From: Tetrapyrgos nigripes
Lineage: Eukaryota > Basidiomycota > Agaricomycetes > Agaricales > Campanellaceae
Length of the DNA stretch: 64,000 nucleotides
Direction: 5' to 3'
NCBI GenBank assembly: GCA_013368315.1
Contig: JAACJM010000292.1
Location: 31,493-95,492, forward strand
Part shown: positions 34,625 to 45,756 of the stretch, piece after piece
How positions within the stretch are numbered: the stretch's first letter is position 1
How the letters are laid out: each line of letters begins with the position of its first letter
Made by a program: the position numbers and the translations under genes
Notes under the pieces: generated by a model
Told to the model about the DNA's origin: nothing
Database searches by the model: none
What the model saw: the letters and a program-made list of their open reading frames with translations, nothing else

Positions 34625-37600
34625 ATGAACGATCCACAATCCCAGCGCAAAGTCCCCCCCTCCGTTCCAAACATCCCACAATCATCGGAAAAAGCGCAAA
34701 ACAGCCTAAGTGACGCAGAGAAGGGACAGGCAGGCATCGGACGGCGTCAATCCTCCGAGAAATCCTCTGCGCCGGCAGGAGATAATGCTGGAAACGAGAA
34801 AGGAAAGGGGAAGGGTGAGTCTGTCTTTTGGCTAGATTTACCAATAATGCCGCTGACTCGAATTGCAACTGTAGAGCCGAAATCTGACCCGTCCCAATCT
34901 GTTCCCGCCAGCACTGCGAGTGTTCCGTTGAAGCCGGGATCTGCCGTTAAGCATACTGGCAGAGATGTCGGAACTACAGCCTTGCCTCAGTCTGTTGGGC
35001 ATTCCATTCGTTCAAATAGCACGTCTTCCCAGCGTTCCTCAAATGCTCAGGATGCTCGGACAGATTCCGAAGGTGAGTCGGCTGTTGTTTCTTTGTCTGA
35101 CTTGCATACTGACTGTTCCGTTAGTCCGTAACGTTATGGAAGAAAAATCCAAGTCTGAACCTATGGTGAACAATAGTAAGTAATTACCTACTTTTGAAAG
35201 AAATGACCTCTCACATGTACACAGACACCAAGAATGAGGCTGCTCCTGGTGTACCGGGTAAACCAAATTCTCAAGAGACCAAGAACTGTAAGTAGCACAC
35301 TGTCTCATCCTGTTGGTCCTGTAACAAATATTGGTTTTTTTTTCTAGCATCAGAGGGTGGCATGGTGCCAGATAACCTGTCTGATTCCATTGCGCAGATC
35401 ACAAAGGGCCTAGATGTACTTCTTTCTTTGATTACTGAAAGCAGTGAGTAACATTAGTATATCAGATAGAGTGTCTTCATTGACTACACCTATAGCTGAT
35501 GACTCAGAAAATGTTCAGCAGCATGTCAATGAGACCAAGAAGAAGAAGGGAAACCTCCACCGGCTGCTGGGCATCATGGAATATCAGAGTCCATACACTG
35601 GTGAGTCTTTACAACAATGCTATGACTCTCTGACCAATCAACTGTCTTTTTAGGAACCCAAGACTATGACTATACTTGTAAATACCCTCAGGATGAGTTA
35701 GGCAAAGGGGCAAGTGAAAATGCCCGAGTGTGGAAAGTTTACCTTGATGAGGCGGAAGCTTTTGATGATGAGATGTTGAAGGGTTTTAGGGACACTCTCG
35801 ATGCTCTACTTGTCTTTGTGAGTGTGAAAGATGGTTCATATATAATACTTTATTGACCTGATTACTAGGCAGCACTCTTTTCTGCTGTAGTGACATCCTT
35901 TGTCATTTCCACTGTTGTCAATCTTCAACCAAATTACACTGAGATCACAGCCAGGCTTGTGTTTGAACAAAACAATCTACTGCGTGCAGCTATGAATACC
36001 ACTGCTCTGCAATCTGTTCCGCATGCATCAGTTGATTTGGATAACGCTGATGTCAGTACCAAGGATCTTTGGATCAATGGCCTGTTCTTTGCCAGCCTGT
36101 CCCTCTCCCTGGCTACAGCTCTTCTCTCTGTGCTTGTTAAGCAATGGCTTCAAGCATATACTCTCTCCCTTCCCACTGGTAATGCTCAGGAGCGTGCCAA
36201 AATTTGTCAATTCCGCTACCTTGGATTTGAAAAGTGGAAAGTTCCTGAGATCATTGGGCTCTTACCTATTATACTCCATGCATCCCTTAGCCTCTTCATG
36301 GCTGGTCTTTCAGTCTATGTTTCAGAGCTTCATGAATCCCTTTGTTGGATTGTGGTCTCTGTCACCAGCATATCCTTTTTGATGTATTTTGGGAGCATCA
36401 TCATCCCTGCCATTCACATCCAATGCCCATATCGAGTCCCAATACTATTTTCCCTTCTCCAACTCCTTATGTTTCCTCTCAGCATTTTTCAATATTTTTG
36501 GAAACTAGTCACCTATCATGGGCAAAGATATTATTACTATTCTCAGAACAGGCTGCCTAAATGGCCCTCTGCTCCAAACACATCTCTCAGGCATGCAGAG
36601 GCCATGTTTCTTAAGCAGACTCCTCCCACATTCAATGTCAGGAATGATCAATTTGAAATATCACCCTCATATAAACGACATCACAATATGTTGGCTTATT
36701 GTCTTCAATGGCTTCAGGATCTGCAGTCAAACAATTCCATCCAGGAGGTGGTTCATCAGGCTATGCATGGTGTCTTCCTTGATACCACTCTCAAATACCC
36801 ATGGGGGGATATCTATCAACCAGCTTTGAAATGCTATGTGGATCTTGACTGGAATTCTGTTGAAGCCTTCATATGGGATACACTGAGGAGGAGGGATGAA
36901 ACAGATAATCACAAAGTCTGTTCATCACTCTACAGCCTCTGGAGAAAGGCTAAGGAGATTTCTAACTTTCCTCCTCAAGAATCAGGATATGCACTTCATG
37001 ATGCAGCTGAAAATGGATACTTCCATATAGTCAAGGTCTTGGTTGAAAATGGGGCTGATGTTAATGCAGGGGAAGGGTTTTATGGGTTTGCATTGCAAGC
37101 AGCAGCATTTGAGGGAGATTTGGATATTGTCAAGCATCTTGTGGAGAATGGGGCAGATGTTAATGCAAAGGGGGGGGAATTTGGGTTTGCATTGCATGCA
37201 GCAGCAGAAGAGGGACATTTGGATATTGTCAAGTATCTTGTGGAGAAGGGGGCAGATGTTAATGCAAAGGAAGGGGAGTATGGGTTTGCATTGCAAGCAG
37301 CAGCATATGGGGACATTTAGATATTGTCAAGTATCTTGTGGAGAAGGGGGCAGATGTTGATGCAGAGGGTGGGGAATATGGGTTTCCATTGCGAGCAGCA
37401 GCATATATGGGTCATTTGGATATTTTCAAGTATCTTGTGGAGAAGGGGGCAGATGTTGATGCAGAGGAAGGGTTGTATGGGTTTGCATTGCAAGCAGCAG
37501 CAGAAGAGGGACATTTGGATATTTTCAAGTATCTTGTGGGGAAGGGGGAAGATGTTAATGCAAAGGAAGGGGAGTATGGGTTTGCATTGCAAGCAGCAGC

Positions 37601-37805
37601 AGAAGAGGGACATTTGGATATTGTCAAGTATCTTGTGGAGAAGGGGGAAGATGTTAATGCAAAGGAAGGGGAGTATGGGTTTGCATTGCAAGCAGCAGCA
37701 GAAGAGGGACATTTGGATATTGTCAAGTATCTTGTGGAGAAGGGGGCAGATGTTAACACAAAGGGTGGGAAATATGGGTCTGCACTCAAAGCAGCACAGG
37801 AAGGC

Positions 37806-38337
37806 TGTCATGAATCGCTCCCCGCCTATTTATTTCCTTTCTATTCTTTCCCCTTTACTACCCATTTCCCACTCTATTTACTCTTAACCCCATAAACATC
37901 AACCAGTCCCCATCGTCGTCTATAGTTACTATCTCTTCAGATCTCTGACTCACACACTTATCTCCTCCGCTTTCTATCTCCATGGACATTCCCACTGTCA
38001 ATCATTCTTTATGATCCAGTACCTTCATCTATCCATATTTAAACTTATCATTCTCTCGCCTTTGACGTCTCCACATGATACCGTCTATTATTACCTACTT
38101 CTTCCCATCTGCTCTCACACCACTTATATACCGACTATCCTTGTAACCTATTCCTTAGTTCGTTCACTTCGTCTCCGCTCCGTACTACTACTACGCAGTG
38201 TAGAGCCTAGTCAGCTTACTACCTTATCTCTCTATCTCTCTTTCTCTCTATCTCTTTTGATCAATCTATCCTCTTGTAATCGGCTTTCTCGTATTGTGTG
38301 ACTTGGGTGGTTATTAAGTGTACCGATGACCTTGACA
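37806..38337 (+). repeat. 5' LTR, 532 bp
   Basis: Begins TGTCATGAATCGC and ends GACCTTGACA. Contains a TATA box (38125-38130) and the predicted transcription start (38157). Confidence 0.95.
38125..38166 (+). promoter_or_regulatory. LTR promoter: TATA box and predicted transcription start
   Basis: TATATA at 38125-38130 is followed 32 bases after its first base by AGTTCGTTCA (38157-38166). That is the normal TATA-to-start distance, and this decamer is the exact complement of the sequence just inside the LTR. Confidence 0.7.
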
Positions 38338-38339
38338 CT

Positions 38340-38349
38340 TGAACGAACT
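38340..38349 (+). other. Self-priming primer-binding site
   Basis: TGAACGAACT, two bases after the LTR end, is the perfect reverse complement of AGTTCGTTCA at 38157-38166. No tRNA-type TGG start is present. In Tf1 the first 11 bases of the mRNA pair with the PBS and prime reverse transcription; this fits that scheme. Confidence 0.75.
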
Positions 38350-38846
38350 CCCATACACCCACCTCACTAAATTGAGTCTTTCTCCTGACTACCTTGTCTA
38401 TTATTCTTTCTCAAAAAACAACCATCTTCCACTCTTCCTAAACCAGTCACTCTGTCTACCCTATTTTCCCAAATTCGTTTCGAACCCTCCATAACCCCTT
38501 CCAACTACGAACGGGTTCCATTTCCCCTTCCTCTCGACATCTTACACACCAAATACTGGGTCTCCCACAGAAGAAACATACGAGCGAATCCTTGGAGTTT
38601 CGACTGACACTTCATCTGCACAAGACGTTGGGTGTGGAAACTTATCTCAGGTGACGTAGTCCTCTCGACATTTTCATACATAACAGTGAAAGAGGACTTC
38701 GATACAGGAGAAACTGTGGTTCAGATTAGGGGACCTCTATTCTTTAGAGAACACGTCGACTACTCTCCATCATCATCCCCCGACTACGGACTGCCATCCT
38801 CCTTTATTCTAGGACCCAACTACCTAGCTTGAAGAAGAACTAGTAT

Positions 38847-40388
38847 ATGACAAGTCAACGATCCGCATCTGCAGACACGAACCTCCACTGTGCCGATTGA
38901 CCACACGTATTCCATCCCTTATCACTCCGAGACGCTGCCTACTTCATTGAGGATGGTAACGACCCCTGGGTTCCTTGCACCGTACAACCGTGTTTAAATA
39001 GATACAACACTCAGCGGCTTACTGCCGAGGAAATCCCAAGTGGGCTACACGTCGTAACCCAACTCCAAGAACTTGCAATCCGAAAAGCACATTCAAAAAC
39101 TAATCCCAAAACTGAACCAGAACAAGGAACCTCTACATCTCCTAACCCGCCTTCCGAATCTAACCCAGCACCAGAAACACCTTCCAATAACCCACCAGAA
39201 CCAGACAACCCCACTTCACCCCCTTCTTCTCCCACCATTCCATCTGCCGAAGGACCATCCATAGCCCCTCGTCGTCCTCCTACACCTCCTTCCCCAAATC
39301 CATCAGATCCAAACGACTCAATCATGGCTGATACACCTCCTATCAGGTCGAATGGTACTTCCAAACGAGGAAGAAAACCTGATGCCTTCAATGGGGAACA
39401 CAGCGAGGCAAAACGATGGCTGGCCTTGTTTAACAACTATCTGCGCATGAATAAAAGCAAGTACCCTACTGAGGAAAGTCAGGTCTCGTTATTCCTATCA
39501 TTCTTCACGGGAGAAAAAGGAGGAGATTGGGCAACACAACGACTAACCGAACGTGATGAGGATGAAGAGGACGAAGAGTTGGAAAAGACGCCAGAGAAGC
39601 GTAGATGGATCACTCTAAAACAGATACGTGACAGGTTCAAAAAGGACTTCAGAGCTCTTGCCTCGGATGATGTGGCGAGAACGAAAATCAAGTTTGCTAG
39701 GATGAAAGGGATGGATATCAGCAGCTACAACAGCATCTTTGATACATACGGAGAGGAATCTGACTTTGGAGAAACAGCACTGTTGGAATTCTACCAGGAT
39801 GGACTACCACCTAAACTCTGAGAGGCAGTCGGAAGAACGTATCCAAAGTGGGATGATTTCGAGGAATACAAAGAAAGGGCTGTAGAGCTTCATTTAGAAT
39901 GGTTGAAGGAACGGGAAAGGCAAGGATGCTGGAAAACCCCTTCAGCGACGAGGAGTAATCCGGGTCTGACTCAGGGAAGAACGGTAGCAAGCGTCAATGC
40001 GCTTATGAATATGGGACCAGGTGCTAACTCGTCCTTTACTCCATTCCCCAAACTGACACCTGATGAAAGGGACCAACTCCGAAAACTAGGAGCGTGCTTC
40101 GCATGTAGACAACCTGGACATATGAGCAACGAATGTCCAACGATCCCAAAACCGACATCTCAAAACGCCTCCCGAACCTTCTCTCCTCGTACTGTTCGAA
40201 CAGCCGAGATTGCAACAACACCTTCATCGTCTCACTCATCACCAGTAACGGTAGCTCAGGCGTCTTCATCTCGAAACGTAATCAAGGATATTTCCGACAT
40301 AGTTAACAAAGTTAAAGGATTGGAAGGGGAAGAAAAGGAACAAGCAGCCGTCTATTTAAAGGACATTATGTCCAAATTGGATTTTTGA
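38847..40388 (+). pseudogene. Gag, two in-frame TGA codons
   Basis: A single frame from the ATG at 38847 to the TGA at 40386 is interrupted by TGA at 38898-38900 and 39819-39821. A Pro/Ser-rich section lies at about 39100-39310. The capsid-like part follows from the ATG at 39324 (FNGEHSEAKRWLALFNNYL, typical of Ty3 Gag), and a CCHC zinc knuckle CFACRQPGHMSNEC at about 40096-40137 binds the RNA. The true start may be 38847 or 39324. Both stops are one C-to-T change from CGA. A small frame at 38632-38832 upstream has no recognised content. Confidence 0.75.
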
Positions 40389-41146
40389 ATTGCTCCTCTG
40401 CTACGTCGTCAGTAGGAGTTGAACAGTACACCGGACAGTTAAAAAGCAATCGATATAGTGTGTTATACTCCTCAAGTGAGCAAATCTTTCCTTCAAAATT
40501 AAGAATGTCGGCAATCACTCGTAACCGGCAGGTACCATCAATCACGCTCAAAACTGAATTAATCGGCAAAGTTACTGGCAGAAAAATCGACGCAAACACC
40601 CTAATAGACAGCGGTGCAGAAGGCATAATTATCAATAGCCGGTTTGCACAAGAAAATCAACTTACCCTCCTTCCTATCAAAAACCCATTCCCAGTACGAA
40701 ACGTTGATGGTTCCGAGAACACTATGGGATGGGTACGACAATATACCACGCAGAATCTCCGTATCTACTCCCAAGACAACAAAGCATATCACGAGGAACA
40801 GGCCGAATTCTACGTAACAGACATTGGGGATCACGATATAATCCTCGGTACCGACTGGTTGGAAGAACATAACCCAGAAATAGATTGGTCATTTTCACGA
40901 ATAGATATGATCAGATGCCCAGAGACGTGTATCATAGCAAACCCCCCCATTCTCCATTTAAAAACTAAAACGAAACCTTCGAAACCAGCGGTCGCCAACC
41001 CACGGACCTACCATAAAGATTACCAAGTCAGATGGTTGGAACCAATTGGACGATTCAAACCAGTTGTTCAATCAAAAATTGCAGGACGATGCCGTCAGAT
41101 TCCTATTCGATTCCTATTTGATCCTTCCATCGGAGTTCGGAGGTAA
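40385..41146 (+). pseudogene. Pol, protease part
   Basis: The frame lies at -1 relative to gag and overlaps its end, which suits ribosomal frameshifting. The aspartic protease active site LIDSGAEG is at residues 73-80, and ILGTDWL (about 157) is the second conserved block of Ty3 proteases. The frame ends at 41144-41146. RT continues in another frame that is open only from about 41122, so an indel lies at about 41095-41122. Confidence 0.75.
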
Positions 41147-42012
41147 CGGCGATCTTTACTGAAGACAGTTGTGGGAGAGATACAATCCCAGAACAGTGGG
41201 AACAAGACATGATGGAAGAACTGTTGGGAAATGAGGAAAGGGTAACGATGCTGAGCGGGGAAACACCAGAGACACCAAACCTGAACATCCACACAGGATT
41301 TATGAAGGCACAAGAACTTGCAGAGGCAGCTCAGAATGCCCAAACCGACATACCTCTTAAAGATAAGATTCCTTCACAATATCATCGATTTCTACAAGTC
41401 TTTGACAAACAAACCTCAGAACGACTACCAAGACACGGCGAATGGGATCACGCCATCGAACTAAAACCGGACTTTGAACCGCGTCCCTGCAAAACGTATC
41501 CTTTATCCCCAAATGAACAGAAGGAACTTGACGAATTCATCAGAGAGAACCTAGAGAAGGGATACATAAGGCTGTCAAAATCTCCTATGGCAAGTCCTTT
41601 CTTCTTTGTAAAAAAGAAGGACAGAAAACTACGTCCAGTACAGGATTATCACGCGTTAAACAGAGGGACTATCAAAAACGAATACCCCCTACCGCTCATA
41701 TCAGAACTCGTAGATAAACTGAAGGGGGCACGGATATTTTCCAAAGTCGACCTCAGATGGGGATATAACAATATACGCATAAAGGAAGGAGATGAATGGA
41801 AAGCAGCTTTTAAGACCAACCGTGGTCTTTTCGAACCAACGGTGATGTTCTTCAGTCTTATGAATTCTCCAGCCACATTCCAAGCGATGATGAACAATCT
41901 TTTCAAGGACCTGATCGACTCCGGAAAAGTCGTGATTTACATGGACGACATTTTGATATTCACGGAATCACTAGAAGAGCATCGATACATGGTAAAACAA
42001 GTACTCGCATGA
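41122..42012 (+). pseudogene. Pol, reverse transcriptase fingers and palm
   Basis: Typical Ty3 RT blocks: [38 protein letters not shown] with the first catalytic Asp, and YMDDILIF with the catalytic pair. The frame ends at 42010-42012 just after [10 protein letters not shown]. Relatives have about five more residues before YAQPEKC, and here these are missing, so a small deletion causes the frameshift. The ATG at 41209 is internal and not a real start. Confidence 0.8.
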
Positions 42013-42013
42013 C

Positions 42014-42625
42014 TTGTACGCTCAACCGGAAAAATGCACTTTTGAAACCAATTCGGTAGAGTTCCTAGGCCTCATCGTTTCACACAATACACTAGCAATG
42101 GACCCAGTCAAAGTCGAAGGCGTAACCAAATGGCCAACCCCACGTAACGTTAAAGACGTACAGTCATTCCTTGGCTTTGGAAATTTCTATCGTCATTTCA
42201 TATGTGATTTTTCAAAAATCGCACGGCCACTGTTCGATCTGACAAAGAAGGATGAACCATGGAGATGGTCAGATGAAACTGAAAGAGCCTTTCAGGCACT
42301 CAAAGATGCGTTCACATCTTCCCCAGTCCTCCTTATGCCCAATCATTCTAAACCGTACCGAGTAGAAGTCGATGTGTCAGATTACGCTACAGGAGGTATC
42401 TTGCAACAACAAGGACTGGACGATAAATGGCACCCCATAGCTTATCTATCAAAAGCTTTATCCGAAACTGAACAAAACTACAACATTCACGATAAAGAAC
42501 TGTTGGCAATCATACGCGGACTGGAAGCCTGGCGACACTACCTTGAAGGCGGACCACATACTATCGAAATCTTAACTGATCACAACAACCTCAGATACTT
42601 CACTACTGCTCAGAAACTCAGCTGA
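42014..42625 (+). pseudogene. Pol, RT thumb and RNase H
   Basis: YAQPEKCTFETNSVEFLG marks the RT thumb and SFLGFGNFYRHFI the connection. RNase H follows with the Asp of RVEVDVSDYATGG (residue 120) and LTDHNNL near the end. TGA at 42623-42625 separates it from integrase in the same frame. Relatives have KLSRRQAR here, so the TGA replaces an Arg codon. Confidence 0.8.
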
Positions 42626-44506
42626 CGACAGGCGAGAATGGCCTTGTTCCTGACTAGATTCGACTTCACACTTACTCACAAACCCGGAAGCCTTAATCGA
42701 AGTGATCCACTCTCTCGAAGACCAGACCATAAAGAGGGGGTCGAGAATGACAACAAAGATAGGGTCTTGCTTGATCCCAAGTTCTTCAGGATCCGAGCAA
42801 CAAGGCCAGGAACGGTAATCGCAATTGGAGATACAGAGTTGAGAAGACGAATTAAAGATTGCCCAGAGAAGGATGCCGAAGTCGTGGGTGCGTTACAAAC
42901 TATTTTTAACAACGGACTGCGTGTGTTGGCAAAAAACTTGCAGGAATGGAACTACAAAGATGGAATCATCCTGTTCCGAGGAAAGATCTACATCCCAAAC
43001 GACCAACAACTCAGGCAGGATATTGTGAAAATGCACCACGACAGCCTTACCGCGGGACATCCGGGACGATTCAAGATGTACGAACTCGTTAGCAGAGAAT
43101 TCTGGTGGCCTGGTATGTCAGTATTTGTTTGTGACTACGTTGAAGGATGCGCTACTTGTCAGTTAACCAAGGCAAATAACCACCCAGCACATGTACCATT
43201 AATCCCGAACGAGATACCAGAACGACCCTTCAGCACGATTACAACCGACTTCATCACGGATCTGCCAGAATGTGATGGTTTTAACGCAATTCATGTCACT
43301 GTCGATCGCGCAACAAAAACGGTTGTCATTTCTCCATGCAGAAAGGATATCGACAGTGATGGGACAATAGACCTCCTATTCGATAACACTTGGCGACAAT
43401 ACAGCTTGTGGGACAAAATGGTGTCCGACCATGGACCTCAATTCGCAAGCCAAGTAATGAAGGGGATATACGCTAAGCTGGGAATCACCTCAGCACTCAG
43501 TACAGCTTATCATCCACAAACAGATGGCGAGACAGAAAGGTTCAACCAAGAACTCGAACAATACCTTCGAACCTTCTGTAACTACTGCCAAGATGATTGG
43601 GTTAAATACCTACCCTACGCCGAGTTCTGCCACAATACGCGAGTCCATTCAGCAACTGGAAAATCGCTGTTCGAATTACTCCATGGATATCTACCCCGAC
43701 TCTTCCCTACAATCAATCCAACTTCGCATGTGCTGAAAGTCGAAGAACACCTTCAGAATCTGGACATACTCCGGGAAGAACTAAAAGCAAGTCTATCGAC
43801 AGCAGCGGAAACGATGAAGGAACAAAACAAGGACCATACAAATGAGAGGACGAAATTTAAAGTTGGAGACAAGGTGTTGCTAGACGGAAAAAATCTGAAG
43901 ACAACAAGGCCAAAAGCTAAGTTGGCAAATTGTTATCATGGCCCATTCGAAATCACTGACGTTATTGGTGAAGTCAATTATCGGCTCAAGTTACCGAATA
44001 CCTGGCGGATTCATCTGGTTTTCCATGCTTCACTTCTATCGCCATACAGAGAAACCGAAGCTCACGGGGTAAACTACCCAGGGGAACCAGCGGAATTACT
44101 TCCCGAAGACAATGAATACGATGTGGAAGCAATCTTGGATTCAAAACCAACAAGGAACCTTCGGGGAGTACAATACCTTGTCAAATGGCTAGACTACGCT
44201 GACTCAGAAAATTCATGGGAACCGGCATCAGGACTGACGAAGCTAAAAGATATGATCAAAGCCTTCCACCAACAACATCTGAACACTTATCGACCAACAA
44301 ACCTCATACGACCAGGAACGACAGTGCGCTCATTGGGAGTCACCATAGGAGATATATGGCGGAGTACTCGTGTGCTTCAAGCGAAAGCACAACTCAAAGG
44401 AGGAACATTGTCATGGATCGCTAGTGTTCTATGTCCTCCTTCCCACTCCACCTGGCAACCGAACTCGGAATTCCGTCACCATTCATCCATTGCATTTCCC
44501 CGTTAA
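42626..44506 (+). pseudogene. Pol, integrase with chromodomain
   Basis: The open frame continues after the TGA to 44504-44506. Counting from the ATG at 42638, residues 133-174 hold the HHCC zinc domain (HHDSLTAGHPG, CATCQ). The DDE core uses D204 (TTDFITDLP), D264 (VSDHGPQF) and E300 (HPQTDGETER). A chromodomain at about 493-545 (EYDVEAILDSK, YLVKWLDY, SWEP) would guide insertion to modified histones. This section is intact and seems able to fold. It is listed as pseudogene only because it belongs to a broken Pol. Confidence 0.85.
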
Positions 44507-44604
44507 TAACGCCCTACCTTAACGACACTAATAGACGGTGTTTACTGTCAAACTCGTCTCCGAGCGACAGCTCGCTCAACACTTACGTCACACTAAGCAA
44601 CAAC

Positions 44605-44612
44605 TATAAAAG
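44605..44612 (+). promoter_or_regulatory. TATA box before the extra retrotransposon ORF
   Basis: TATAAAAG lies 90 bases upstream of the ATG at 44695, between the end of pol and the 3' LTR. Confidence 0.5.
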
Positions 44613-44694
44613 ATACCACACCAGAAAGGAGGACAACAGAACAACATCCATCACTACCAGCCAAACAACAACCACTCGTACTCTCACTACCACA

Positions 44695-44934
44695 ATGTCA
44701 ACTGCTCCCTCTACCACCTCTACCACTCAGAATGGATCTCTCACGCGCCCAACTAACGGAGGGTGTTGTACATACGGACAACGCTCGGGACGTCAATGTC
44801 GACTCTCGAAACAACACCAAGGACCTCACAACGGATGCAAACGTTGCACATGGGGAGGAGAGGATGGACCAGGACGATGTATATTGGGGAGAGGACATAG
44901 AGCGACGTGTGTAATTCATCAAACATCCCTATGA
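44695..44934 (+). CDS. Extra retrotransposon ORF: 79-aa double zinc-motif protein
   Basis: ATG at 44695, TGA at 44932-44934. After a Thr/Ser-rich head come two related Cys/His motifs: C25-x9-C35-x5-H41-x3-H45, then C51-x10-C62-x5-H68-x3-C72, with C48 and H75 as extra candidates. The two halves read alike (CTYGQRSGRQC and CTWGGEDGPGRC), so they look like an internal duplication. Such spacing suits zinc or nucleic-acid binding. It is placed after integrase, where ordinary Ty3 elements have no gene, and has its own TATA box. No family is recognised. The longer in-frame extension back to 44431 overlaps the end of pol and looks less protein-like. Confidence 0.5.
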   Translation: MSTAPSTTSTTQNGSLTRPTNGGCCTYGQRSGRQCRLSKQHQGPHNGCKRCTWGGEDGPGRCILGRGHRATCVIHQTSL

Positions 44935-44957
44935 GCAGAGCATAGAAGGAACCTTGG

Positions 44958-45179
44958 ATGGGCAGCGTATGGGGTGCACACATCATCCTACAAAACGACG
45001 ACAACGACAGATGGGGTGCACCAGGCTGGGGTTCTGTAACCAACGTCACGGGATGGGGTGAACCCAGCGACTTCGCCGACTATTGGCCAGAACAGGGGGA
45101 ATTGGACAGACGACTTCGTGAACAATGGGCGAAACACTGGACGGATTGCCTGCTGAGCTCCGGTGAAAGCTCGTCATGA
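44958..45179 (+). CDS. Second extra ORF of the retrotransposon, Trp-rich, 73 aa
   Basis: ATG at 44958; the stop (TGA) lies inside the first bases of the 3' LTR. The product is rich in Trp and acidic residues (DRWGAPGWGSV, DFADYWPEQGELDRRLREQW). It might be a second exon of the preceding ORF or a separate peptide. Reading into the LTR is common for the last gene of retroelements. No family recognised. Confidence 0.3.
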   Translation: MGSVWGAHIILQNDDNDRWGAPGWGSVTNVTGWGEPSDFADYWPEQGELDRRLREQWAKHWTDCLLSSGESSS

Positions 45180-45700
45180 ATCGCTCCCTGCCTATTCATT
45201 TCCTTTCTATTCTTTCCCCTTTACTACCCATTTCCCACTCTATTTACTCTTAACCCCATAAACATCAACCAGTCCCCATCGTCGTCTATAGTTACTATCT
45301 CTTCAGATCTCTGACTCACACACTTATCTCCTCTGCTTTCTATCTCCACGGACATTCCCACTGTCAATCATTCTTTATGATCCAGTACCTTCATCTATCC
45401 ATATTTAAACTTATCATTCTCTCGCCTTTGACGTCTCCACATGATACCGTCTATTATTACCTACTTCTTCCCATCTGCTCTCACACCACTTATATACCGA
45501 CTATCCTTGTAACCTATTCCTTAGTTCGTTCACTTCATCTCCGCTCCGTACTACTACGCAGTGTAGAGCCTAGTCAGCTTACTACCTTATCTCTCTATCT
45601 CTCTTTCTCTCTATCTCTTTTGATCAATCTATCCTCTTGTAATCGGCTTTCTCGTATTGTGTGACTTGGGTGGTTATTAAGTGTACCGACGACCTTGACA
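45172..45700 (+). repeat. 3' LTR, 529 bp
   Basis: Begins CGTCATGAATCGC where the 5' LTR has TGTCATG, and ends GACCTTGACA. A typical long polypurine tract before it is not obvious (GGTGAAAG is the best candidate). Confidence 0.95.
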
Positions 45701-45756
45701 AAGGCAACGAACCAGAGGTAGTGAAATATCTGCAAGAGCATGGGGCAACTGAGTAG

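Larger units (their letters stand above)
37806..45700 (+). mobile_element. Tf1/sushi-type Ty3 LTR retrotransposon (chromovirus), 7895 bp
   Basis: LTRs at 37806-38337 and 45172-45700 are flanked by the 5-bp TSD AAGGC (37801-37805, 45701-45705). The host gene reads on across the site. Internal order is gag, protease, RT, RNase H, integrase, chromodomain, which defines a chromodomain Ty3 element. A PBS complementary to the predicted start of its own RNA points to the Tf1/sushi self-priming group. The LTRs differ by seven substitutions and one 3-bp indel, so insertion is fairly recent. The coding region has several lesions, so this copy is probably inactive on its own. Confidence 0.95.
34625..45756 (+). 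pseudogene. Gene 2: DUF6535-ankyrin gene, frameshifted and split by an LTR retrotransposon
   Basis: Exons 34625-34814, 34875-35072, 35125-35175, 35225-35287, 35348-35443, 35496-35600 and 35654-35817 (289 codons, all open), then exon 8 from 35869. The DUF6535 part is intact (KDLWINGLFFASLSLSLA, QFRYLGFEKWKVPEIIG). Nine ankyrin repeats follow. A missing base in the G-run at 37309-37312 in the fourth repeat shifts the frame, giving a stop at 37318-37320; the right frame then stays open until the retrotransposon at 37806. The last codons (NEPEVVKYLQEHGATE and TAG at 45754-45756) lie after the element. Without insert and shift the gene would be complete. Repeats 6-8 (AAAEEGHLDI units) are almost identical to each other at DNA level, which suggests recent unit expansion. 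Confidence 0.85.

Noticed and set aside
37317..37811. Minus-strand frames of 125 and 164 residues in gene 2
   Set aside because: Same reason: antisense of the ankyrin repeat, with Cys/Leu-rich products that mirror the repeat period.
41209..41211. ATG at 41209 as the start of a separate reverse transcriptase gene
   Set aside because: It is inside the continuous Pol homology; the frame is open upstream and the break from the protease is an indel.
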